Shown: positions 9,196-20,017 of the stretch, in pieces
Layout: each line of letters starts with the position of its first letter
How positions within the stretch are numbered: the first letter of the stretch is position 1
Origin: Pholiota molesta
Taxonomy: Eukaryota > Basidiomycota > Agaricomycetes > Agaricales > Strophariaceae
Assembly (NCBI GenBank): GCA_014925825.1
Contig: JACGCK010000012.1
Span: 310,001 to 374,000 of the forward strand
DNA length: 64,000 nt
Direction of reading: 5' to 3'
Notes under the pieces: model-generated
The model's input: only the letters and a program-made list of their open reading frames with translations
Databases searched by the model: none
What the model was told of the DNA's origin: nothing
Position numbers and translations under genes: made by a program

Positions 9196-11565
9196 ATGGC
9201 TGGAGCACTCTTGGATTTGGACAGCGACAGAACGATAAAGCTGATATCATCCATAGGAGGACCTTCAGTGGACCGACGTGACATCGAATGGGCCAACGAT
9301 CTGGACGCGGGGAAACTCCTTCTGGGCTGGCTCAACAATCAGATATCTAGGGATGATGAAAGTAACTCGTCGGCTGGAGTTATATCGCAACATAACGATG
9401 GCAGTGACACACGCGATGCGGGCTTGTTAGCGATAGCTGCTGCAATGCAGGATTCTACTCTTGAGCCGGAGGAAGTCACCATGTCCGTTCAGAGCTTCTG
9501 GACGGAGAATACAATAGCTGATTCGGGTTAACTCTCCAGCTCGAATGATGAAAGAGTATCTCAATATCTTAAACAATCTCAAGATACACTTGAATACCAT
9601 TCGGACTATGTGCCACCCTCGCAGTTGAGGTAAGCCCAAGGCTCATTGGCTTCATGATGCATAGCTTCATGACGAAGCAATCAGGAAACACGCCAAATTC
9701 ATTGCCAGCGAGACAAGCAATGTTCAACAAGAGGCAGACATGTACCGCGCCAGAATCTCACAAACAAAGTCAATACAGCCCGCATGCGCAGCTCGTTTCT
9801 GGCGTGATTCTGATTCCTGAACATTTCTGTTTTACAGAGAAGCGTCGAATAAAATCAACAATTCCATTAAAATGCTTCAACGGGCGATATACGACCTGAA
9901 TACGAAACTGCGCGGCTTAGAGGAGACCCTATCGGAGCATTCTATCATAGTGAGCGGACAGATATTTGATCTATGAATCGCGCTGGGAAGCTCAACGACA
10001 TGAATCCTTGGCTCAGGCCGATACAACTATTGCGGCAACCATAGCTGGGTCTCAAGAGCTCCTCCTTGAATTGGGTATGTCGCCTCAAAAGGATAGAAAG
10101 AGTATACTATCGCTTGAACAGACAGGTAATCATAAGGTGGCTTCTCCACTAGCCACCACGTTCAAGTTAGCGTTTGCTCATATCATTCGTCCACGCTCGC
10201 AGATGCAAACCTCGCTACCCACGAATATCCAGATCTCGAAGCAACCCGCAATATTCTCTTGAAATCGAAAGCCAATATAGCGACGCTCATTGAAAATTTT
10301 CAAGAAAGCACGACTAATTTCGATCAATTGAGCCAGCAGGACGCGAGCAAAGCGGCGGATCTGCAGATGGAAGCAGGGCGTCTGCAATCCGCGTTCAATG
10401 ACATCGAATCTAGGACTAGAACGAAGGCTGGCAGTAGCAGCGGTTTTGGAGCAACACTCAACCGGGACGATATTGCAGAGCTGCAGGCGATATGCGATAC
10501 ATTAGAGAAGGAGGTATCGCTGCGAGATAAAGGCCAGGCTGAGGCATCGGGTGGCGCGCTCGATTGCTTATTGTCTGAGTTGCATGAAGGGTATGTCGCT
10601 GATAAGCAAGGCGCAAAAGGCCAACGGGAATCTCAATTTATACACGATCAGCTGCGCCGCGCCTGGGCGTTGGATCAACTTGCCATCCTACAACTGCACG
10701 AAGAAGCGCTTGATGAGGTACTAGTCTTCTCTTTTTCTATCATTGAGCCTACCATCGACTCACGTACGAGACAGACCCTGCTTGGTCTGAATTCTGCTCT
10801 AGCACCGCTTGATAAGGTGTATTCGTCCCTTTCAAGTTTGGCACGATGTGTACAAGAAGCAGACGCGATTCTGGAAGCGTATGCGGAAGAATTAGGTGAC
10901 ATCTATCTGACCGGGCCCCAGAGTAAGGAAAAGGAAGACCAAAGGCAAAGGAACCCTATAGCAGAGGAAGCTCAGGACAAGGCTAATGATGTAGAAATGG
11001 AACAGCGGTTAAGGGATGTGCTGAACGATTGCAAAGGTATATATCCCTCGCCTTCTGCTGACGAGTGTGGATCGAGCGTAATCAACCTTTGTTCAGGTCT
11101 TCGACCAGTTGATGCTGGTCCGCTGGTGCTGCTCACTCGGGAAGATATTCTAGCGGAACTGTATTCATTGAAAGCACGTTCGGCGCGTGTCGAAGGCTCA
11201 GAAAGAGCATGGGCGGACACAATCACTCAAAGGTATTCTATTAGGTGTGTGCCGAGATTAGTCGTTCCCATAAGACTTACATGCAGAAGATGCTGATGCA
11301 CGGCGACTTGCGTGGTAGGCCCATCCACCCACTGCTGCCGCAGATTTACGCGCATGCTCCCACCAATACCTCACCGCCGTTTGCGTTCCCTGCGCATGTG
11401 CGCGCGCTTGAGGCACGCGCGAGGAGCAGGGCCACTGAATTGCAGGGGCTGGCTCAGGCGGTGGATGAAGAGGTGCGCGGGGCATTTGCGAAGGAGGGGA
11501 ATTTGAAGAAGCTCGACGCGTTCATCGAGAAGTGGGCTGTTATCGGTCAAAAAGGAGAGGACTAG
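9196..11565 (+). CDS. Coiled-coil protein resembling augmin subunit HAUS3
   Basis: The N-terminus (LISSIGG...DIEWANDLDAGKLLLGWLNNQIS) follows the HAUS3 N-terminal pattern, in which a short helix is followed by a D/E-W acidic block and an L-x-W-L/F motif. The rest is mainly heptad-rich helix (RKHAKFIASETSNVQQEADM, NKINNSIKMLQRAIYDLNTK, EELGDIYLTGPQ) with a final helical LDAFIEKWA. Inferred introns include 9483-9539 and 9630-9684. The first removes an apparent in-frame TAA at 9532 and the second a frame change. Augmin recruits gamma-tubulin to existing microtubules and is present in some filamentous fungi. The assignment is by pattern only; another centrosomal or SMC-like coiled-coil protein is possible. 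The last intron, near 11234-11278, is not resolved. Confidence 0.5.
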
Positions 11566-12248
11566 ACCGGTCCTGCTCGCCGAAGTGATTCTTGTTGTAT
11601 CATCATGACTTGGGTGGGGCATGTGCATGAGAACTCATTGACGCGCGAGGCCTGACCGTCAATAGGAAGGCTCAAGGCTGCTCGAGTGACCTACTCAAGG
11701 TCGCGTCAAGGTCGCGTGCCGCTTTCTTCAGATTACCATTTTGGGCAACCCATTTGTCTTGAAAGTTGACTGTTTGTTTTCCTCTTGTTCAAAGTTATTG
11801 GGACATGTGCTACAAGAAGAGATAGAATTTGTCAAGATAAAATAGGACTAGTGAATTGGAACAAGAAGATAACCTGGACTTTAGTCAGAGCTTCTTTGAG
11901 GGCGTCATGGTAATTGCAAAACGATGCCGCGCTTCCGCCGGCGGATGAGATTTTGCAGCGCTGGCTCTGTTCCTTCCCACTATTATACCTGGTGCCACCA
12001 CCATCTAATCGCGCGACCCAGCCTCGAGGTCACGTACTCCCCCCAAAAATATCCGTATACAACGTACGAGGCCGTTTATTTCCACGGGCCTAGACACCAC
12101 ACCCTCTGTGTCCTGAGACAAGACAGCGCAACAAGAGCGAGCACACATCCGGGACCTCCGACGACTGCTGCGACTGTGCACATCACCTCTGCAATCCGCA
12201 ATCCGACACCCACCCCAAGCATAACATCGGGGCCGATACCGATTCCTC
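11566..12248. other. Intergenic between HAUS3-like and TLC genes
   Basis: Contains the HAUS3-like 3' flank, a short direct repeat (CAAGGTCGCGT twice near 11697-11717) and the TLC gene leader, which is rich in C and A from about 12080 on. No open frame here resembles a protein. Confidence 0.5.
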
Positions 12249-13623
12249 ATGGTCTTCCTAGAAAAATTCGTGGCGGAGACGCTGGGCCTGGCCAAGTTCC
12301 CGCCGTTCCTTGCCACATTCTACGCTGCTTTCCTCGGGTTTACTCTCCTCCATCTCGTCATTGCGCCCTATGTCAGCGCGCGGTGGTTCCCCGTGGCGTA
12401 CGGGGCAAGGGGCGAGCGGCAAAAAATAACTGGTGCGTGCGCCGTCTCAGCTGATGCGGGCGGATGCATCCTTGACGGTGGTTTCAATTGGCGTTGACCA
12501 ACCTCTGGCGGTCGTGGTGGTACAGGTCAATACACGTCGTCTCGCAGGCGCATGTGCTCGTCGTGGTGCCGTATGCGCTGTACTGCATCGTGACGCAGGC
12601 GCCCGTCTACGGAGAGGACCGCGCGTTCGGGTGGGACGATTCCGTGGGGCATGTGCACGCCATCGCTGCCGGGTGTGTCTTTGATTTTGAACTTTTTCCC
12701 TTTCGTTGTGGCGCTGACGTCACGGTATTTGCCAGGTACTTCCTGTGGGATACGCTCGACGCCATCTTCAACTTCATCGATCCCGGCTTTGTCGCGCATG
12801 GCGTTGCTTGCTTTGCTATCTACACGATGTCCTACGTGTGTCTCTGTTCCTTCATACGTTCTTTCCTTCACCGATCGTCCATCTATCCTATCATCATTCA
12901 TACCTATCCATGATTTGTCCCTGCTGCCTATCATGCACCATCCGATGCTGATTACTTCTCCTCCGACAACCATAGAAACCTTTCCTGGCGTACTACGGCA
13001 CGCGCTGCCTGCTGTGGGAGACGAGCACATTCTTCCTCAACATCCACTGGTGCGTTCGCACTTGCGGCGCCCGTATTATTCTCAGCCGTTGACGCTGGCT
13101 GAGCTATTTTTAACTCGTCCAGGTTTATGGACAAGACAGGGCGCACGGGCACGCGTGCGCAGCTGGTCAACGGGGCGCTCCTCGTGAGCTCGTTCTTCTT
13201 GGTTAGGATCGTGTATGGAGGTTGGGTTGTACGTATTCCTTCGTTCTCGGGCTTCTGTTGGTAGTGCTAATTCCTGTGTTTTTTTCGGGTTGTAGTCGGT
13301 GCAGTTTTTCATAACACTGGTACGGTACCGCAGCCGGATTCCGCTCCTGTACGCGCTGGTGTATGGGATGGGAAACTTTGTACTACAAGGTCTTAATATC
13401 TTCTGGTACGTTTTCGTCGATTCTTTCGTTATGTCTTGCTTACTTATGTGCATACTCTTCGGGGAATAGGTTCTACAAAATGATAATGTCGCTGCGGAAA
13501 CGCTTCGACAAGAAGGACGCCACCGCCAATGAAGAGGAGGGCACGCGGCTGGTGGGGGATGCCGAGGCGCAGGGCCAAGGAGCGGAGGCAGAGACGCGGC
13601 CGTTGCTGGCTAACGACTGCTGA
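12249..13623 (+). CDS. TLC-domain (TRAM/LAG1/CLN8) multi-span membrane protein
   Basis: Seven exons can be joined by canonical introns (12433-12525, 12673-12735, 12836-12975, 13050-13122, 13229-13295, 13406-13469). The protein has several hydrophobic spans and TLC landmarks: SIHVVSQAHVLVVVPYALY in the first loop-helix, FLNIHW followed by FMDKTG, and GALLVSSFFLVRIVYGGW. The C-terminus is charged and cytosolic (KRFDKKDATANEEEGT). Fungal TLC proteins of this size include TLCD4/TMEM56-like lipid-handling proteins as well as ceramide synthases. The His-His ceramide-synthase motif was not seen, so no enzyme activity is claimed. Exon 1 reads through to exon 2 only if the A6 run at 12421-12426 is one base too short. 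Confidence 0.8.
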
Positions 13624-14162
13624 GATACTGGGCGCGCAGCACGCCCGCCCGCCCACGCATCTGCTCACCGGACACTTCTATCAATAACTGTTTACGCTCA
13701 GGTCGGATCGCGTAGGTGTGGAGGGACTTGAATACGGTGGTTCTCGTCCGTTCTACACTGCATTTCCCTCCGACACGGACATCTTACGCTTGCTGCTATG
13801 TTCTGCGCATCTAGTCACGCTATTTACTTACTGGATATGTGTCTTCACATATGACATACTACTATTGACTGCATTGCTGGAGTTGTTCGTCTGTTATTTA
13901 TCTATCTATAGACGTACTTAAGGAGATCTAGACGATGGGATAATGGAAATAAAATAAGTACCTAATGCCAAATACCCTGTGCGTTTTTTCTGAGGGGTTT
14001 CGGCATTAATATTAGGGTTGGGAGACTTGCTGGAAGCACAGATATTTGGTTGACTACGTAAAAAAATTAGAGGTGCTCCTGTAAGAGTGCACATAGTATG
14101 CACAATGCGCATTGTAGTTCCATTGAGAGAAAAGAAAGCCAAGGACGAAATATCAGCCTGAG
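13624..14162. other. Intergenic, convergent 3' flanks
   Basis: Lies between the convergent TLC and metaxin genes and should hold both polyadenylation regions (AATAAAAT-like signals near 13948-13955). No gene was seen. Confidence 0.5.
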
Positions 14163-15182
14163 CTACCGCACGAAAGCGTCACGGACAAGGCAGCGGACGC
14201 GCCACTCCCACGCGACGAGGTTGACGCGCCGGGTAACGTCGATGCGGATGGCATCGGAGGCGTGGAGGATGCAGTGCAGGTACGCGAAGGCGAGCGCGTC
14301 GAGAGGTGTTGGATTGCTATGAATGCAAAGGTGTTAGACCATGTTGCCGAGAAAAGAGTGAAATAGACGACGCACCTCGAGCCCAAAAACCACTTGTCTG
14401 TACCCAGCCGCTCGGAGAGCGCGGCGATGGCGTCACGGTATGCGGAGAGCACGGCGGGGGTGTTGACGCGGATGGCGTCCGCCGACGGGGGGATGAGGGA
14501 CAGGAAACCGGTGAGCGGCGCGGGCGGGGGCAGGAGGAGCTTCTGCAGGCTCTCGTTCACTGGAGCTGCCGGCGTGGGGAAGAGCAGGCTATGTAGATAC
14601 GAGGGCCTGGGCTGGGAGATCAACTGTAACGGGGGTGGAGCGGGGTGGTTAGCGGGCGGGGCGTGACGAGACGGAGGAAGAGGCGGGGGGACGTACGAGG
14701 GCGGCGTGCACGACGCCCTCGAGCAGGGCGACCCAGGCGCGGCTCTCGATGCGGGCGGCGGCGTCGACGTAGCCCTCGAGCGGGTCCGCGGGGCCCAGGC
14801 GGGCGTCGACCCAGGCGGGGATGGCGTGCGCCGCGAGCAGCTCGCCGCCGTCCGCGCCGTCGGTCTTGGCGAGCCCCGCGTCGCGGAGGGGCGACTCGCT
14901 GAGCGGGACGTGGAGGTTGGGGAGGGCGCCGGCGAGGGCGCCGTCGGGGGCGATGTCGGTGCGCAGGCGGATGCGGGTGAGGCCGCGGAGGGCGAGGAAG
15001 GCCTGCCACTTGAGGCACTCGACGTCGGCGCTGAGGAGGGTGTCTGCGCGCGGGGGCGCGATCCAGAGGGTGGGGGCGTCGAGGGGCTGGTGGCCGCGGG
15101 GTGCGATGGCGGGGTGCGTGCGCAGGGGGAAGCGGGCGTTGAAGCGGACGAGGGGCGCGGGGACGGCGAAGATGGAGGCCAT
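14163..15182 (-). CDS. Metaxin/SAM37-like mitochondrial outer-membrane sorting protein
   Basis: Three exons (introns 14624-14696 and 14317-14375) give 295 residues. Metaxins are GST-fold proteins of the SAM complex, which inserts beta-barrel proteins into the outer mitochondrial membrane. The N-terminal thioredoxin-like half has PTLWIAPPRAD, then the family ECL block (DVECLKWQAFLAL) and a GALPNLHVP segment with AWVDARLGP. The C-terminal helical half contains AIAALSERLGTDKWFLGSSNPTP-type text, the classic 'sparse tail, L-G-x-D-x-P' metaxin element, and LDALAFAYLHCIL. There is no obvious C-terminal membrane anchor. The coding DNA is very GC-rich, unlike the flanks. It starts 40 bp from VPS54 on the opposite strand. 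Confidence 0.85.
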
Positions 15183-15222
15183 GAGGAACAAACAAACAAG
15201 GTGCGACTTGCGTTCCGCCACG
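15183..15222. promoter_or_regulatory. 40-bp divergent start-to-start interval (metaxin / VPS54)
   Basis: Only 40 bp separate the two start codons. Promoter elements and 5' leaders of each gene must overlap this interval and very probably the coding sequence of the other gene. No TATA-like motif is visible. Confidence 0.5.
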
Positions 15223-18200
15223 ATGTCGGACGTGTCCTCCGTGCCCTCGCGCGCCACGTCGCCCGTCCCCGCCACAGACCTCCACACAGCCCGCCCATAC
15301 CGCTTCACATGGGACCCCGCATCCCGCATACAGGGCCCCGCCAGCGTCGCAGGCACCACAGACGGCGGCCGCGGCGACGACTTCGCATCCACCCCGCACC
15401 CCATGGCCTTTCTCTCCACCACCGCCCTCGCCCTGCCCACAGAGTGGAGCAGCTCCCGCACGGGCTTCCACGGTACGTATGCACCCTGTATCTCGTCTTC
15501 TCGTCGCTGACGGCGAGTAGCGATCTCGACCGTGCTCAACAACCCCCACAAGCGCCAGGCACCGCCCAAGGCGCACTCGCTGCTGCCCCCTGTACCGCCT
15601 GCCACCCTCCCCCGCGTCCGCCGCAAGGACTTTGAGCCCTACCTCGCCGCCGTTGCGCCCGAGTGGGATCGCTACCAGCACAGTATCCGCGCCGGCCTCG
15701 AAGAACAGGATGACGATCAATGGACGCCGCGCAACTCCATAGCTGCGGAGGCCGAGGTAGCTACTCCCACACGGCGCAGCTCCGTCATCAGCCAGAGCAC
15801 AGGCCAGAGTACAGGCGGCGCCGGCGCCGGACGCAACATGCCCCCCTCGACTCCGTCCCCCCCGTCTTCTTCCAGAAAACCTTCGACCTCGCCGACCCCC
15901 GCACCTTCGCCACCGTCACCGAGCAGCCGCCCGACGCCGACCCGACCGCCGTCGACCCCCTGGCCCTCTCGCACGCCCTGCCCCTCCTCGAGCGCCTCGA
16001 CCGCCACGCCGACACCGTCGAGCAGCACCTCGTGCGCGAGCTCGGCGTGCGCGCGCCGTCCTTCTTCGCCGCGCTGACGAACCTGCACGACCTGCAGGCC
16101 GAGTCCGCGCGCTGCCTCGCGCGCGTCGGCACCCTGCGCGCGGAGCTCGCCGCCGTCGACGAGGGCAGTGCGCGCCAGGGGCTGCGGCTCGTGCGCGCGG
16201 CGGCCGGGCATGCGAATCTGCGCAAGGTGCAGGATGGGGTGCGGATGGTCGGCGGTGTGGTGGAGATGACGGGGGTGGCGAAGGGGTTGGTGCATGCGGG
16301 GCAATGGGGCGAAGCGCTGGGCGTCATCGAAGAGCTGGAGAGGATGTGGGAGGCTGGTACAGGCGGCGTCGAGGGGGTGGAGCCGAAGCAGACAAATGGA
16401 GTGAATGGTAACGGCAACAGCAATGGCTACGCGCGCAGTGCGTCGCCCCTTCCTCCGATGGCAGAAGAACACGAAGACGATGAACATCCCTACCTCACCA
16501 TCAATTCGAAATCCACGACTCCGGTATCTTCATCTCCCCGCCCATATAGCACCACCCCCACAACTGCAGTGTCGAAAACAGCCCCCTCTTCCGCATCACC
16601 GGTCCCTCTCTCTTCTCTACACGCCTTCTCCGCGCTCCCAACGCACCTCCGCACGCTGACGCTCGAGATCGCGGCCGCGCTGGCCGCAGAGCTCGTCGCG
16701 GTGCTCCGGGGAGATCTCGAGGCGCGCATCGCAGGGAAGCCTGATGGGAAGCACGGGGACCACGTTGGTTTGGTTGTGAATGTGGAGGACGCAAATATGA
16801 ACGGGGAGCTGCATATGGCGGAGAAGGATGAAGACGAGGGCCTAAGAGACAGACTGAAGCCGCTGCTGATGAACCTGGTGCGCACGAAGGGGCTGAAGGA
16901 GGGCGTGTTATCGTGGCGCGAGGCGGTCCTTATCATAGTGCGCGGAATTTTGAAAGAGGTGCGTTTGGGCTGCTTGTTCAATTTTGTGCGGCGCTAGCCC
17001 GTTATTCCGTTTATTTTCATAGCTTACTAGCTATGATATGTGCTCATCAGACAGCACAAGCTAACTATCATGTTTATCCCTTCAGATACTCCCCGCATTC
17101 GACACCGAAGACGACGAGACCAATAGCAGCAGGGAGGCATCTCGGTACGTGCACCATCATATATATCTGTTATTGATGTCATAATTAACCCACTGTACGC
17201 TCTGTTCTGTACGTATAGGACGGGGCCAGGAGACCAGCTGCGAGCAATGGAGCCCGCCGATTTCCTCGGGCTTATCCAGGGCGTGTATCGCCGGCTCTTG
17301 AATGGTATCGAGGGCTTGCAGAGGCAGAGCACGATTGTGGTAGAAGTACTAGCAGCGGTAGGGTACGCGTTCTTTGCTTTTTTGCGCGATGTATCTGGAT
17401 GCTGATGACCTTGTTTCGAACCAATCCGCTCTTTCTATCACTTACGCCCTTGAATTCTGGCCTTACTTATTTTCTCAACTCTCCTCGTCTCACACACGCA
17501 CATACACATCCGAGCAGCCCACAACCTCACCAACCTGCGCCCGACCTCCCCGCACTTGAAACGGACCTTGCGGACATCGTTTCCTCGGCTGCGGAGCTGG
17601 CAAATACGCAGGCCGCGCGCGTTATCGCCTTCCGGGCGGAGCGCCACGCGGCGCTTTCGCTCGACGACTTCCTGGTGTTCTTCAACGACTCGTGGGCGTT
17701 TGTCATCAGATGCGAGACGGTGTGCCGACGAATGATTGTTGGATTGAGAGGGACAGTGGTTGGGCAGGTGGGTATTTTTGCCTATCTCATGTCGTCTCCT
17801 ATTCTGATTATAATTTTGGTCAACTCGCAGGCAAAGCTCTTCCTGCAGAACTTCCATCAGACCCGCATATCGGCGTCAGCAAAACTCGTCGAGGACGAGC
17901 AGTGGAACCCCACGGAGGTGACACCGGAGCTGCAGCACATAGCAAACGTTATCGTGGACTCGGCCATGCGCGACCCTCCAGACCTACTTCTCGATAAGCA
18001 TGCTACACTCTTCACCCCGCTGCCAGCCGCGGCCTCGTCATTCTCGGTGGCCACACCGACCCCGACGCCCACCACGGCCACCGCGATGGACGGCGCGCTG
18101 TCGCCCACCACCCCGGCCGGCCCGCCGTCCGCCGCGCACGCGCACACGCAGCCGCCCGCGGACGCGCTGCGCGCCGCGCACGGGCACAGCACGAAGCACC

Positions 18201-20017
18201 TGCGCATCGAGGAGCGCTCGTACTTCGCGGTGTCGGCGACGGCGGCGATGCTCGGCCTGCTGCTGGACTACCTGCGCGTGGTCGTGAACCTGCCGCTGCT
18301 GACGCCGGACACGATGGGGCGCGTGATCGAGTTTCTGAAGGCGTTCAATTCGCGCACGTGTCAGGTTGTGCTTGGGGCGGGCGCGATGCGGAGTGCGGGG
18401 CTGAAGAATATCACGGCGAAGCATTTGGGTGCGTGATGTTTTCCTGTTGCGCTGGTCCAGGAACGTGTTTGCTGAAGTTTTTTTGTTCGTTTTCATTTCG
18501 ATTCCTCCAGCGCTGGCGTCGCAATCGTTGTCCATCGTGTATGAGCTCATACCATATGTGCGCGAAACATTCCGGCGGCATCTGAGCCGGAAGCAGGCGG
18601 TGATGCTCGTCGAATTCGACAAGTTGAAACGGGTGCGTGAATTTCGCGTTCCATCTTTCCTCCATCCATTCGCCTCGTGCGCGAGTTTAGCTGACATCGC
18701 TCTCCATTTGGCAATATTTCTATTTGCATCTGCTATAGGACTACCAAGAGCATCAGAATGAGATCCATTCGAAACTGGTCGCTATCATGGGCGACAGGCT
18801 GAATGCACATATCAAGGCGCTGAAGGTTCGTAATGCCTTGCTCTAATCGCATGGTTGGGCGCGCTCAGTTAATTGTTTGTTCGATGGTTACAGACTGTGG
18901 ATTGGAGCGTGCCGAAGCCTGGTGGAGGCGTTAATGACTATATGGAGATCCTTGTGAAGGAGACCGTTACGCTGCATAAAGTGCTCTCGCGCTATCTTTC
19001 GCCGCCCGTTGTCGAGGTGAGTGTTTCGGTTCCGTTTATGTCTTTCGGCGCTGCGTGTAGCATGCGCTGGCGCCATTGTGCATGTCGTATTGATTGCTAA
19101 TGTTTTTCTCGCTTCTCCGCCGCCTCCGCCGCCTCCTTGGATGTTCTTTGAACGCACCTTTTGATTTATTGTCTTGATTGTGATTGTGGGGTACGCGATC
19201 TTAGTATGTAATGACGCAAGTCTTTGCTGCTATCAATCACCGCTTGTCAGAGGAGTATGGCCTCATTGAGCTGCCTCACCAGGAGGCCAAGACAAGGTGC
19301 GTCTGGTCATTCTGCTCACTCTACTCATGTCAGAAAATATATTAATGAATCATTCATTTCATTTCTACCCTATAATATGTACTATGTGTTTCATTCTCCC
19401 ATTCCATTTTTAGATTACTCGCCGATGCAAAGTACCTCCACCAGAAGCTCTCAGTGCTGCGCAACGTCGGTGCCCCCACGGGCATGCTGGAAACAGTCGT
19501 CGCTGAGAAACCCATACCGCGCGCCCCAGGGTCAAGTCCCAGTCGCCCCGCAACGCCGGGAGCCGGAAACGCGAACGCCTCGCCGGCGCCGGTGCCGGGC
19601 GCGCCCCCGCTCATCAGAAGCAACACATTAAACGCCAATCAGCGCCTGAAGGGGCTCCTGTCAGGAAGATCTGCGTCCTTCGCCCAGGCGCAGGCTAGCA
19701 CCAACGTGGACAAGGCGCTGCCGCCGCCGCAGCGCACCACCGAGTCGCCGCCACCGGTGCCGCCGTCGATGGACAAGCCGCGCGCGGCGGCGGCGGCGGT
19801 GGCGCGCTCGCAGTCGTCGCTGAACGTCGCTAGCGCGGCTAGCAGTATCTTTGGCGCGAGCAACGCCAGTGTCGATCGGCTGACGAACGACAGCAGCCTG
19901 GTGTCGCTGACCTCGCCGCCTATTCCTGAGGCGGCGGGCTCCGGCGGGTTCAAGCAGGTCGAGGCGCCACCGTCCCCGAATCCTGACGCGAAACCTGCGG
20001 CTTCAGGTGGCCAATGA
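15223..20017 (+). CDS. VPS54: GARP complex subunit Vps54
   Basis: Vps54 is a subunit of the GARP tether that captures endosome-derived vesicles at the trans-Golgi. The start is ATG 15223 (YRFTWDP near residue 27). Vps54 landmarks follow in order: VPPVFFQKTFDLADPRTF, a long helical rod (LPLLERLDRHADTVEQHL, NLHDLQAESARCLA), MEPADFLGLIQGVYRRLLNGI, then the C-terminal domain (NIVIDSAM-like text, ERSYFAVSATAAMLGLLLDYL, RKQAVMLVEFDKLKR) and a low-complexity Ser/Pro/Ala tail to the stop at 20017. About ten introns are present (for example 15473-15520). The frame slips at the C6 run 15841-15846, where one more C joins ...GRNMPP to LDSVPPVFF. An Ala/Thr/Pro-rich insert near 18020-18180 separates helices and may be a disordered loop. 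Confidence 0.9.

Noticed and set aside
9483..9539. In-frame TAA in the HAUS3-like gene (nonsense mutation)
   Set aside because: A 57-nt intron with gtccgt donor and ctccag acceptor removes it and keeps the coiled-coil frame.
14153..15298. 381-codon minus-strand frame across metaxin
   Set aside because: It is largely an out-of-phase Pro/Ser/Ala/Arg shadow in GC-rich DNA; the metaxin protein uses another frame in exon 1 and only shares this one after the first intron.
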